Of a DNA stretch of 64,000 nucleotides, positions 50,584 to 63,663 are shown one piece after another. This DNA comes from Anastatus disparis (Eukaryota; Arthropoda; Insecta; Hymenoptera; Eupelmidae). Both the position numbers and the translations under genes were made by a program. The first letter of the stretch is position 1. The number at the start of each line of letters is the position of its first letter. The stretch lies in assembly GCA_017163975.1 (NCBI GenBank), contig JAFFSR010000251.1, forward strand, positions 124,001-188,000. Reading direction: 5' to 3'. The notes under the pieces were generated by a model. That model did not search any database and was not told the DNA's origin. It saw only the letters and a program-made list of their open reading frames with translations.

Positions 50584-50773
50584 TTCGTAGGCAATTTCTT
50601 TAATTTTCCTCCTTTCGTACCCAACTGCTTCTTGTCGAGGCAAATTCGACAGTCTTATTTTCTCATTTTCATTTTAATTTTATCATCTATTAATGCCGTT
50701 ATTTTTTGTATTATTTATGAATTTATTTTTAATGTGGCTAAATTTGATGCCCTTCGTGTATGAAAAAGTAATA

Positions 50774-50888
50774 TGTTATCTACGGAAGTAAAGGTGTTTT
50801 TGCCCTCGTCTTTATTGTCACCCTCGCTTCGCTCAGGCTTCAAACTCGACTCAGGCAAAAATCACCTATTTTACTCCCTTGGTTAACA
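50774..50888. repeat. Small inverted repeat inside the transposon
   Basis: GTTATCTACGGAAGTAAAGG with TGTTTTTGCC at the left is mirrored by GGCAAAAATCACCTATTTTA followed by CTCCCTTGGTTAAC at the right. The inner part (CTCGCTTCGCTCAGGC) is GC-rich. It looks like a nested MITE or a solo terminus, ending exactly before the transposase-like frame. Confidence 0.5.
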
Positions 50889-51371
50889 ATGTACTATTCT
50901 GATATTTATGATGGTTTGCTGTATCAAGAAATGCTCCGTCCAAATAAAATATTAAGTGATCCCAACAATATATCTTTTACATGGTATTCTGACGGCGTTA
51001 GAATTTTTAAATCTTCCAAATACAATATTTGGACGTTTTATTTAACAATTAATGAATTTCCTTACAAAGAACAACATAATATTGAAAATGTGTTGTTAAT
51101 TGGTTTGTGGTTTAGAAAACTGAAACCTAAAGTTAATCTCTTTTTAACTTCCTTAAAAAACTCATTAAAAAAATTGTATAAAGGTATAGATTTTGAAGTA
51201 CCCAACGTAGATAAACCTACTAAGGGTATACTCTTGATTGAAAAATCAAAAGTATACCCTTTTGAAAAGAAATTAACTTTGCGAACTGATAACGAAACCA
51301 TTCTGCACGGTCAACAAACATATGTTAGTAATATTAAAGTTCGCGATGTTGAGGGACCAACAATGCTCTAA
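50889..51371 (+). pseudogene. Transposase-like fragment (tnp2 / EnSpm type)
   Basis: A 160-codon frame with ordinary, non-repetitive composition. Residues 28-44 read ISFTWYSDGVRIFKSSK, followed by Trp48 and INEFPY (54-59), then ENVLLIGLWF about residues 66-75 and KPKVNLFL. In the tnp2 transposase family (plant CACTA elements and animal relatives) the corresponding block is of the form S-T-N-DGV-FKSSK-S-WP---INELP----R--N-ILAGLWFG--KP-M--FL, which is the basis of the call. The family protein is several times longer; only this central block is present, and the frame ends in TAA before the rest. The frame stays open for a short distance 5' of the first ATG, so the true start is uncertain. It may be a decayed transposase or a captured exon. 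Confidence 0.6.
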
Positions 51372-51971
51372 AATTGTACCAAAATTCATTATATTAACCG
51401 GTAGTCCAGGGGCAAACTACATAAGTCGTGGCTGACCAAGGTCCTCGATTCTAACCAGGTTTTTTTTTATATATTTCGATCTGCCAATTTCGAATTTTTT
51501 TCGGTAGAAAGTCTGAAAATGGCGCATTTAATAATTATTAACAATTTTTATAAACAAATTATAGAAATGTCTTTTTTTTAGAAAAAAAAATGTTATCATG
51601 TTTTTTAGGTTATTTTGAGCAAAAAAGGTTCTCATGAATATATTGCTAAAATGCACTAAATCGGCAGAAAACAATCACAGTTTGAAAAAACGCGATTTTT
51701 CAAAAGTTTGACAGCTTATAGCTCAGCTTCTACTGCTTTAATTTTTACTCACAACAGCTTAAATTGTTCATTAAAATGTAAACTTAAAGATTACATTAGT
51801 TGGCGACAGTATTTATAATGAATACATTACCCATTAATCGCTCAAAAAGTACTGTATACGCGCACCCGCGCGCTGACCTGCAACGCCAGGGACTGTACAT
51901 AGGTAAGCTGTAAATGGTACTTTTTTGGGCGATTAAATTTTGAACAATAAAATATATGAACTATTTTCTTT
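51372..51971. other. Transposon interior, 3' part
   Basis: No coding frame is visible. A GC-richer block at 51395-51460 (GGTAGTCCAGGGGCAAACTA) and another at 51850-51915 (GCGCACCCGCGCGCTGACCT) stand out from AT-rich surroundings and look like fragments of other repeats. The transposase-like homology does not continue here. Confidence 0.5.
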
Positions 51972-52580
51972 AAGTTGTATTTATTAAAAGTAAAAATGAT
52001 TTAATCTTTTTCTTATTTACAAAAATGACATAAGTCGATTTGTGTTGATTAAATTTGATTTAACATTTCTGTTACTCAGAAATTACTTCAACCAAATTGT
52101 AATGTAAATATACAATTAGTATAATAGATATTTTGTTATATTTATATTCGTAAAATTTGACTTGAAAAATTATTTTACCAAATATATTTTTTGTTTTCCA
52201 AAAAAGATTTCTGAATTGAATTTACCAATATTTTATTTTTATATATTATATTAAAGATTTTAATATCACCTATATTGTATACTTTATAGATATGATATAA
52301 AAAAAAGTTAAAAAGTTTTCAATTAAATGTGGTAAAACTTTGATTTTTTATTTGAAATTATTTATCATTATATTCATTGATATAGCAATATCCAATATAT
52401 CAGCAATATCCAATATATCGCCAATATGTGGGAATAATGTGGGTTTTGGCCCTAGGGATTGATAAATGCTAAATGTTGGCGAAATATTGGAAAAATTTTG
52501 CCAAGGGATTATTAAATAAATGCAATATATTGGATATTGTTTCACCAATATCTTGGCAATACGAATTTTTTTTACGCGGG
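51972..52580. repeat. Right terminal inverted repeat, with an 18-bp tandem duplication
   Basis: This is the reverse complement of the left arm. It differs by point changes and by an extra 18-base unit: AGCAATATCCAATATATC occurs twice in a row at 52384-52401 and 52402-52419, whereas the left arm has one. The duplicated word is part of the CAATATCCAATATAT iteration found in both arms. Confidence 0.85.
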
Positions 52581-55500
52581 TTAATATAATTTTAGAATCG
52601 TCAAGAAACGTAAAAAGTATAAAATTTTATTACACTTGCGTTGACATAAGTTTTGACTAGCTATTAAAAAGCCATAATTTTATCAAATAATACAACATTG
52701 TCTACATAACCTAAATCATTGTAATACTTTGCTTTTGAAAAAAAAAAGAAAAAAAAAAATTCTCAAATGAAAAGCAACCGTGCGTCATCGCGTATAATTT
52801 GAAACTCGGCAGTGTATCCCAGAAGGGCTCTCTCGCGAGAAGATCTATGAATTTAGTCAAGAGACCGAGCGAGCGAGCGAGAGAGAGAAATAGCGAGGTT
52901 AGAGGGATCCGCAAGGGTTATTTACGTGTAAGCGGTATTATTCAAAATGACGAGTATAAACGTCGGTGGGTCGATTTACAGTGGATGGTGTGGTCTCTCA
53001 GCATATCCGCGGGACACCAAGAGAAACAGAGAGAGAGAAAGAGAGGCAGAATGAGAGAAAGAGGAAGATATATACTGAGCAAGCGAATGGACACTGTAAA
53101 GAGAGAGACGTCTGCATTAGTGGATCGTCTTTCACAAGGATTCGGCCGTTAAGTCAGTACAGTATATTATAGCATATACAAGAGACAGAGAAAGAGAGCG
53201 AGAGAGTCCAAATGCTGAAGCGATAATATCCCACGATGAGATAGGCTTCGTCGCTTTTTTCAACATCATTGTAAATCTTGGTTTTACAAGCGCAAAAATT
53301 TCCTGAGCTCATTCCTTGAATCGTTCGATTAAGCGCTTTGCGTCAGAACAGAGAGAAAGAGAAAAAAAATGAGATAATCGGGAAGCTTATTACTGGTATA
53401 TCGGTACAAGAAGTAATAAAAATTGAAATATTTTGAATTATAAATAATCTCGTAAAAAAAGTGAGAATTACAGAGAGACGGAGAAAGAGAGAAAGTAAAA
53501 CTAATAACCCGAGAGAAGTTATAATCGAAAAAAAAGGTTCGTTTGTAAAGAAGATAAGAAGCGATCAGTGAGACAGATGGTGCTAGACAAACAAAACTCC
53601 AGGGTATGTTCGCGTGTATAGATTCATTAACTATATTACGCGCTATATGTGACACGCTTATGTTTAGTCGTGTATATATTTACACCAACGTTAATATCGC
53701 ATTCCATACGTGATTCGTTTCCCCATATATTTTTTTTTTGTCACCCCAACCAAAAAAAAAAGACATAACAAAAAAAAGACAAACTTTGCCAATAAGTGAC
53801 AGTAATCTCAGAGAGAATAGGTCCACACAAGCCATGTTAGCGATACATTGCTATTGTAATTTGCTAAACGACTATATAAGCACTCGTTATGTTTATCCCC
53901 AATCTCCGCGGTTTTCGTTGTTGTTTTTTTTTTCTCTCTCCTCTGTTCTTTTTCTCGTCTTCGTTTTTTTTTCCTCTTCTTCCTTTCAACACTTCGGCTA
54001 TGAAGGAGAAAATATGAGAAAAGTGGTTAAAAAAAAAGCCATAAAAGGGAGAAGAAGTCTCGGTGATGAAAACGTGGATAAAATGTAGAGGCGTTTGTCG
54101 TAATGATACATCGATTATGATGACGGAAAAAAAGGGGGATAACCAAAATCGAGCGGATAAACAAGAGAAACCAAAAGAAGCCCGAGTATGTATATAGCAT
54201 ATCTATATGAATGAGGTAGGATAAAAAATATCCATGTGTATATACAAGAAAAAGACATGCTACTATCAAATAGAGGATAGCAGAAGTTTTTCTCGTTTTT
54301 CCGTGTGTACATACGCGTACGCGTACAAGTATCTCTGTCTGTGTGCGTATGTTACGTCGAACATACTGCGGTAGCATATGGTCAAGCTTGCACCCTCGCG
54401 CGATAACACCGCCTTCTCCTCCCTTTCTCTCTCTTTCTTTTTTTTTTTGATAATGCTCTCGAGGCCGCAACAACTTTACCCGGTTTTAATCTGCTCTCGT
54501 TAAAAATCCGCCTATATAGCGTATATAATGAAAACTACAGCATGTTGTCTGGTAACTATACGTGTACTATTGTACGTATGTGTAAATATATATAGATTAT
54601 ATGTAGAGTCTCTTGGTCTGGGTACGATCGACTGTTTGTTTACGTGCAAGAGGATTAAGTACGGTTAGAATTATCGCTAGGCAATTTGAGGTGTCGCGAG
54701 CCGTACTACTGTGGCTTCTGTATTCATCGACTCATGGATCTTGATCCTTATGGGTATCTATGTACGTACGTAAGGGGAGCGAGAAAGCTTTACGGGAGTC
54801 GTAGCAAATTGAGCATACTGAAGGACCTTGTCCAAGTCAAAAGACATATATATACAGATAGGTTTCCGTAAGGTACTCGTATATACCAAGAAAATGTAGT
54901 GCAAACGAAGAAGCGCGAGAGAGACAGAGGGAGGGAGAGAGAAAACATCTTTTTTGACGATATTACCTGGGAAAAGATATAAAAGAAAAAAGAAAAGAAG
55001 CCATTATGTTGGAAGAGAAAAGAGGCTGGATAATATATATACATACATATATGAAAGGATAGAGAGAAGAGACACATAGAATAGGGTAATTTTCACGCGA
55101 GATTTGAGAGGCGATCTTGCGCACATATATACCCCCACAGCGTGCTAAACTCGAGGCTTATACACACACATCCCATATACACAAAGAGAGAGAAAGAGAA
55201 GGAGATAGAGAGTAAGGCATGAGATACGAGCTTGCTCTTACATGCGGAGGAAGCTACCGTTTCAATGTACCAAAACGTTTGTTATTCCCTGGTAGTTTGT
55301 TATTCCATGAAAAGAGAGTGAGGATAGCGCTGCTGGACAAATGGTTAGATATAAAAACCCTCCTTCTTTTACGCTCAGCCAAACAATAGAAGGAAGGAAG
55401 CGAATTTGCTTATATTCTTGATCTTTTTTTTTCGGATATAAAGCCTATACCTCTTTCTCTTCTTCTTCTCTCTTTCTTTCTTTCTCGTTTTTTTTTTCCT

Positions 55501-57109
55501 TTTATTCTTGGATATGTGTTATTGTGGGCTTGTTTCCGTGTGTTTACTGCGAGTCTAATCGCTCGCGAAACATCGCCCGGAAAGCCTGATATGCAAATGT
55601 TTTCAGAGATCAATGCTTTTAAAGGGATATGCCATAAAAGACAAATATGTTAAATATTTGGTAATTACTTTTTATTTCTTTAAATTAATTTTATCGTTTT
55701 TTAAACATTTTTTTACTGAATTCTTTTTTTTTTCTTTCTAAATCTTAAATCGCTTTAAGAATAAATTTTTAAATAACCGAAACTTTTATATTAAAATGTA
55801 TTTCAGTTTAGAGCTTTTAAATATAGAATGTATAATATTTGAATTTTTATTATAATCTTATATTTAGAATTAATATTTCATAAAATATTTAACAAGAATA
55901 AATAATAAAAGTAATGATGAAAATATTAAAAGATCTCATGAAAAAAAATGGATTTCATAAGAAACTATTAATAAAATTTGCATTTTAAACCAGAAAATAT
56001 AATAAAACTGTAGGTAACGAAAAAAAAAGCCAGAAAATTGTCAACTTCATCACAAGTTACTGATGCTCGAGCCAGTCACATCGTTCGATACCACTAGTGC
56101 AATAAAAATTCACGATGTCTTACTTCACCAAGTCAATCGTCCACTTCACGATTCACTTTAACCGTGACAGCAAAACGAAGCTGCGACGAAGATAAAAATA
56201 AAGAAAAATACCAGATACGGTTATTGCGGTTTACATCGATATCAACAACTCGTTCTCCTCGCAAGAGTTGTAACATTTAGATAGAAACAGATCGAGTGGT
56301 TTCGAGCAATAAGGAAAAAAAAAAAAGAAAAAGAAGAAAAAAAGGAAAAGACAACTCATTCAGGTGTGTCATCGGCGATCATCGGTAAGCGAGAGAAGAG
56401 AAGAGGGTAGAGTGAGAGAGAGAGAGTATAAGCGAACGACGTCGGAGATTTAAGCGTGTAATTGGCTCAGCTGGTGTTGACGCGATCCTATCATCAATAC
56501 CTCATCAGCCGCCCTCGGGAAACCTGTATCCAGAGCTCGTATAATGCTTCTCTCGCTCATCCCCCTTTTAACGCATTCTCTCGTATATACACCCCCTTCT
56601 TCTATACCTCTAGTCGTAGTCGTAGTCCTCGTCGTAGTCGGCCGTTACTAGTCGTTGACAGTATCGCATTATCGAGAAAAACAAGCATCATAAGAGAGAC
56701 GGGGAAATTCAAATCAATTCAAAGCCGTGCATAAACAGCCTGGTTTGTCTTGTGGTTTAGGCTGCTTAAAGGGACAAATATAAAAAAGAGAAGCGAGCGT
56801 AGTAGCTGCTTAATAATATAAAAATCCTTCTGCCAAGTGGACTCTCTCTCTCTCCTCTCCTCTCTTTCTCAGGGAGCGAGCGAGCACTCAACACGAGAAA
56901 GGTGCGAGAATGGAAAATTAATGCCGCTCTCTCTTCGTTGCTTTAATCCCAAGACTTATGCGCTTACTAAGATGCTCAGATTTATCTGGCTAAGCGTGCC
57001 GAGTCGTCGACAGCTTCTTTCTATCTTTTCTCTCTCTCTCTCTCTCTTAAGATTTTCGCACACGATGCGGGCGCGTTAATGCTCAGTTACGTTGCGCAAA
57101 GATATCGAC

Positions 57110-57135
57110 TTATATATACATATATATATATATAC
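57110..57135. repeat. (TA)n-rich tract
   Basis: A TATATATACATATATATATATATA-type alternating run, typical of the many short TA tracts in the GC-richer blocks here. Confidence 0.8.
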
Positions 57136-60100
57136 AAACATAGCATTGCTATATATTTTTTTATTTCTCTCGAACATTTTATTGCATTTTATATATACGT
57201 GTTGTATAAAAGACCGTAGTCACGCAAAAACGCGCTTATTCTTTACCAATATAGCTAGAGTTTCTCTCCCTGATATTTTCGATTATTCAAAATGGCTTTT
57301 TTCCATCGTAAATATATATACGCATACATAGATTTTTTTTTTCTTTTTGTTTCCCTGTCCATTTTGACGCAAAAGAGAGAGAGAAAAGACGAGCTCATTT
57401 TGTACTCCACTCTCGTACGTGGCTTAGGGATTTTCGTAAAGGGAAGAAGACTTGACCAAAACCGAATTGTCGATGCTTCGCAGGTTAGTTTTGTCCATCT
57501 CTCTCTCTCTCTCTTTCTATTTTACTCCCTTTTAGGCTTTTTGCCTGTTTTGTGAGTTCTGGATGATCCGCGGCGCTGACCGCACGTACAATAAACTAAA
57601 GTCTCATCATCTGCGGGGATTTAGGCCGCGATAACACAAGCTGGCGACTACTCCTGTCATCCCTTGGGAGATGGCTACCGTCTTTGTTCTATGTATGCGT
57701 GAGTCTGGTATATTGCTACCTATATGTATATAACAACCTTCGTTCAAAGTATGTAGAAGAGAGAAAGAGAAAATTTCTGGCGTTTCTCTTTGTTGGTAAT
57801 AGTCTGTTGAGCGTACGTATATAGGTGAGAGAGAAGCAAACGTCCAAGGGATTAGTTTGGAGGTCCAAAACAGGGTGACCGCTTGGATCAACCTCGAGCG
57901 CCTTTTAATTTAGACAAATCGTTCCGATTAGCATAACGGGATAAATTATGGCTCGACCCAACGCGCTATATAGTCAACGTTACGTAGTTAAAGCTACGTC
58001 ATGGGGTGTGTGACAAGTACCCCGCCTTTTCTATCTCTCGCATTTTCTCTCCTCTCCCACGCACGCTTTTTAAATCTTCTGCTTATTTCTTCACTGACAA
58101 TTCACACCTTTTTTTTTTTTGTTATTACTATGGATATATGCAAAGGATTGAGATTTCTTGTCGCGTTTCAAAGTTAGATTTGAGCGATTTGAATTTCAAT
58201 GATAATGATTTTTTTTTTTTAGAATGGTTATAGATTAGGAAACTCTAAGAGTTTTTATAAATTGTTTCCGGAAATGGGATAATAAATTGGGATTTGAGAT
58301 TGACATTAAGAAGCAATGAAATAATATTATTTTCAGTTAGCTGAAAAAATATGCGAGGTTCTTGAAAATATAAAATTACAATTTATTCAAAACATATTTA
58401 TACATTCTATTTTTAAAATAAGAAATTTGCTTTCTCAAAAAAATATCGCGTACTTTACAGTAAAAACGAACTACATAAAATTGAAATAATCCGAAAAACT
58501 GGCTACCGGAGAATTTGTTACGCAGAGCCTTATTATTAAAAAGAATAAAGTTTTGACGTCATAAGTAGTGATCAACAGTAAAAAATATTTACCAGGCTAT
58601 CTCGATCAGTTCGCAATATTCCCAATAAGGAATTTTCGTATCCACCCACCGGTCCAACAAGTTCGTTACATTGTAATCGAATTTGGACAGTTTATTAAAA
58701 AAAATAAATGCGTATCCTTTTTTCACGAGCAATACTTTAATATTTGTATATTCACTCCCTTTTTTTCGTGCGTCAAAGCTTATAAGAAATTGCTAATTGA
58801 ACGCACGGCTACCGAATAATATTTTTTTTTCTTCTTCTTCTTCTTTTATAAATATATAAAAACTTTTTTCTCCTTATTTCCGCCTTTTTTGTTTCCACGG
58901 CTTATCCGTTAAATGGCTTGGGCATATCTGTATAGCTTTGGAAGCTTCAAGAGAAGGCCAATATAGTTAAGTGTATGGGCGGAACGTCGCTTTTTATATT
59001 CGCCTTTTGGCTCGCTCTTTAATTCAACGTTGCAACGAGCACTGCTGATGCTGCTGCTGCTTTTACTGCTTTCTATACTCTTCTAAAATTACTTGGAATG
59101 TTCGACACTCCTATTGTTACGCTCGTATTTGTATGGAAAATATATACATCGATGGTACAAAACAGTACATCCGACACGCGACTGCATTTATTTATTTTTG
59201 GCTTATTTTTTTTTTTTCTTTTATTTTTATTTATTACAGAGAGAAAAAAATAACTTTTCAAGCATATTTTCGAATTATCCCCGAGGCGGCCAATCTGTAT
59301 TTATTGCCAAGCGTGTATATACGCGCGAGAACGGATTTTTTTTTTTTTTCACCTTCGAATCGTTATATTTCGCTCTCTTTTTCCGGAGTATCAACGCACG
59401 CTGACCACTTTTTTTTTCTCTGCCCGACTCTCGTGCCTTTTCAATAACGATAACGACTGGTTTATACATATTTGTTTTATTTTATTTTTTCGTCGCTCCT
59501 TTTTTTTTTCAATAGTTGACGAATAGGGAGAGACATATTGAATGTATATTTTTAAAATGTGAAAATGCGGATGAACGAAAGGAATAAATGTTTTAGTACT
59601 TTGTATTTATTATACATTTTTAAGTTTCGTTATTTTTGGCTTATTCATGTATGACGTTGCCAGCATCAAAAAGAATAATCTAAGAAAATAGAATAGATAA
59701 AATCGTTATTACGGTAATTTGAATTTGGTGGTAAGTATGCAGAAGAATTGAAATTGAAATGTAAAAATTTTGATCACTTTAAATGTATGTATTTATGTTT
59801 AAATTTTTCATGAGAAATAATTTAATTAAAGTTATCGTTTTATATAAGGGCGCCGTTGGATTTTTTTTCGAAATTTGGAATATTTTTCCTTATAAAAAAT
59901 CTTTTGATTGAGAAAGACCTTTCATGTTCTATAGATAAATCAGAATTAAAATTTTTTTGAAACTTTGAAATTGAAACAAATTATACAATTTCAGAAAAAT
60001 TGAATTTTAGTCTGAATGCGTGCATTTTTAATTTTATATAAGAAAAAAATATTTTAAAGTTTCTTGGTAATAATAAAAAAAATAATGATGTATGTTTGAC

Positions 60101-61252
60101 TAGAGTTAAATAGCTTAGAATTTTTAAAAATAGGCTCATACATTATCATGTACTAAAATGCAAATGCTCAATGCATATTATTTAATTTTTTTTCGATGTA
60201 TCAGCACTCTTGTCTTTATTTTACGTAGAGATATTAAAATATTAAATTTATAATTCTCTAAAAAACGCCTTATTCATCAATGCAGTACAAAAAAATACAT
60301 TACATAATTACCTTTTCTAATTTTTCATAACGATTGAAATTTTGGAAATTACAAGGGAAAAAACAAGATTTTTTTTTAATGTTCTGATTTTCTCATTATG
60401 TTTTTTTAAGACCATGTTTCGGATCGCATATGCTGGGGATTTTAATACTCAAATATTAAATTTCTTAAAGTTAATTAAACTTGCTCATTAATTTTTAAAT
60501 TCAGAAGATTGAATTTTTAATAAAATAAACTTTATTACAAACACCTTTAAGCAATTAGTAAGGATTTCATTAAAATCAGTTGTAATTTAACGAATAAATT
60601 AATAACACGAATGCTACTAAAAAATCATTGCGCTTAATACGAGAAAATGGATGTATCCCACGTCAGAATTGTAATGACAAATCACAAAAACAATTTACGA
60701 TATCGAGTTTAAAAAAGAAAAAGAAAAAAAGTTATCCTCATTTCTAATTTAAATCTACATATCCAATCCCACATATAAATCTGAGAAAAAAAAAGAAACA
60801 GGTATTAAAAATTCACGCAGAAGTTGTTGAGTATAAATTTCGAAAAAAAAGGAATCAACGCTTGGGCAGAGGAATGAGAGAAAGAGAGAGAGCAAGACAT
60901 TGAGTAAATAAAGTATGTAAGGCAAAATGTTTGGTCGTTCAAAGTAATGCGAGTCGGGGAGAAATTATGAGAAAACGAGAGAAAGAAGGAACGATGTATG
61001 CACATACATACACATAAGTGGAAAGAGGTACGGGTGGAAAGAAAAAGAGAAGAAAAAAAAAAAAAAAAAGAAGAAGTGGGTACTAAAGACGAGCGAAGAC
61101 AACATAGAAATCCGGTTCGTCCGTTTTCTTATATAGGCGAACTGAGAAATAAAAAGGAGGGGAGCCTACATCAGCTCTCGAACACTTTGTATCCGTATTC
61201 ATGCGAATAATCCCCCTTTCATCGGCGATTCTACCACTCTTAAAAGGTCTCT

Positions 61253-61282
61253 CTTTCTCTCTCTCTCTCTCTCTTTCTCTCT
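61253..61282. repeat. (CT)n microsatellite
   Basis: A slightly interrupted CT run, one of several pyrimidine tracts in the distal block. No coding context. Confidence 0.85.
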
Positions 61283-63644
61283 TGACAACTATTTCTTTCT
61301 TTTCTTAATACCCAGCCGCGGTTACGAAGAATACTTGGAGAGAAGAGCAAAACGATACAGGAGAAAAAGAGCAAAGAATTACGTCGTCGAAGAAAAGCTT
61401 GGAAAAAAAAGGAGAATAGAAAGAGCGTGCATGTGTGCCTTTTCGATAAAGAAAAAACGGATTGGATCGTTAAAAGCCTTTGGGTAAAAGGTTATATAGG
61501 CGGTATTTAGCAATGAACTTTACGATCGACTCGAGCAGGATTTGGGCCAGTGATAAAAAAATGCATTCGCGGATGTGCCTTAGCTTGGCTGCTGTCTTGT
61601 TTGTCATAGGGGCAAAGTGATTTGCGTCTCGCAGTCTCTCCGATAGCCGTTAAATCCTGCACTTGATCGTCTCTCTCTTTAAGAGGTATAGAAGCTTGTT
61701 AAAGACTCTACGGCGCTCATCGCTCGTAATGTAGCCTGTATATCATCAAACTTATGTATACACGAGAGAGAAATGAGGAGAAAGGGGGTAAAGCCCCTTA
61801 AAAAAAACTTGAAAGAGAGACTAGGCTACCGTGTGCAAAAGAAACGAAGACAATGTATATCGTGGAGAAGAAAAAACAAAGAAAAAGAATAAAATAACGA
61901 AGAAGATAGGCTGTCAGTCTAAAGCGGTAAAGAAAGGTAGAAAGAGCATGGAAGAGGTATAACGAAGGTATAGCGCCTGTGGGTGGAAAAATATCGACGT
62001 CTGTTGCTTCCGTAAAGCTTTATAAATATTGTATCCTACGTTGATCTCACCCTTCGAAGAGCTACAGAGTATAGAGCGATAATGCCGACTAACGCCTCAA
62101 CCCCCTTTGGATATTCAAATGTCAAGCTGGGATCAGCGTACTTGACACATTTTAGCGTCTCAAAATATTATTTGCCTCCACCTCTCCCTTATTTTACGTT
62201 TTTTCTGACTTCTTCTTTTTTTTTTTTAACTGAAAGAATAGGATATCGTCTCGTCTTGTTTGTGTTGTGTTTGCGAGCGCTTAAGCGCGAGAATCTTTTT
62301 TTCTTTTTGTTCGGGTACGCGGACTTAACGATTCAATAACCGATCGGGTGAAAAAGGAAATATCATGAAGGCTTAGTTTGCATGGAAAGTGCCTAGCACA
62401 AGAAATATTCTTATTGTTGCAGCAGAATATTTTCTTTTTTTTTTTCTTCTTTTTACTCAATTTTGAAGGGCTTTCATAAGATGATGGTCAAAATTTATGT
62501 AGAATATTTATGATATTTAGAGCAAGGGACGGACTATTGGAATTATTACATTTTACGAATATTGGATAAATTATAATCTTTTGAAAATTCCCAAAATTGA
62601 TCAGCACTTGTAAATAATCTTAAAATTGAAATTTTTTATGTATTCAATGATTTGATAAAACATTTAAAAAAAGTTCAATGAATATTTTATACAAGCTTTG
62701 TAAACCTTTTACATTTTCTTAGCTATCATCTAATTAACTATAATTTTTTATAAATCTATATAAAAATAATAAAATAAGATTCTCGAAAATTGAAGAAGAA
62801 AGTCAAGGAAATCGAAAAAACGTAAAAAGAAGATGTTTAGCACTACTTTAAAGAAGTGCGGTTTGAAGTTTTGGTAAAATTAAATGATTATGGGTAAACG
62901 ATATCAAAGGGGAGTATATACTCATTCCTCTGAGTTTGCTCTCATTCGTTCAGAAAACATGTATTTCAATTCTTCGGCATGACAGGATAGCGAGATTGCG
63001 TATTTTTAAGCTTCGCTCGGCTTCCTTTAACTCTAATATATATCTCTTCAAGTTTTGCTGCTACTGCTGCTGCTGCTACTACCGCTTCAAGAGATCCCGC
63101 AGGCATTTCCGTTTCGTTTCACGCTGAGACGATCATACTCTTTCTCGCTCGTTCTCGAAGAAAACCATTTTGCCTCCTTCTTCCGCCTTTTTTTTTTCTC
63201 TCTTACGACCCCAACTACTTCACCTCTTTCACGCTACTTTTCGCCTCCTCTTTGAGATTTTATATCTATATATATATATATCCTAGATGCCAAGCGTTTG
63301 ACGAATTTTTTTTTATCTTCCGACTTCTTAGATATTTTTTAGCCGAGTAATTTTAAATGGTTTTAAAGCACATTGTAGATGAGCAATTACCGGAGTCTAA
63401 GGGGATCACATTTTTTTTTGTTGCGCATTTCGAGTACAATCGATCAAGCATTTTTTTTTTTATTTTAACTTTATATAATAAAAAGTTAGCCAGGTAAAAT
63501 GGGAATTACGGATTTAATATTTTTTTGTAAATTAAAATGAAATATAGGTAATAAAAGTTTTTTTTTACCCCTCCAATCGATTTCGCTCTAATGAAAAGCG
63601 TACGATTATTCGTCCGTTCGTTAATAAAAAAAAAAAAGCGCACG

Positions 63645-63663
63645 TGAGAGAGAGAGAGAGAGA
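63645..63663. repeat. (GA)n microsatellite
   Basis: A GA run following an A homopolymer and GCGCACGTGA. Its reverse reading generates short Ser/Leu false frames. Confidence 0.85.

Larger units (their letters stand above)
49055..52580. mobile_element. DNA transposon with long terminal inverted repeats (EnSpm/CACTA-like)
   Basis: The two ends are inverted copies: left CCCGCATAAAAAAAATTTGT at 49055, right (reverse complement) CCCGCGTAAAAAAAATTCGT ending at 52580, each continuing with ATTGCCAAGATATTGG. Homology runs about 600 bases inward on both sides. A dinucleotide TT flanks both ends and may be a short target duplication. The 2.3 kb interior holds a minisatellite, a small inverted repeat and a transposase-like fragment. 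The fragment points to the tnp2/EnSpm group, but the termini do not start with CACTA or CACTG, so either this is a divergent family or the fragment was captured. The high arm similarity suggests recent activity. The full-length transposase is missing, so the copy is probably non-autonomous. Confidence 0.8.

Noticed and set aside
49922..50643. Pro/Ser/His-rich minus-strand frames
   Set aside because: They are translations of the GATGGGT minisatellite within the transposon.
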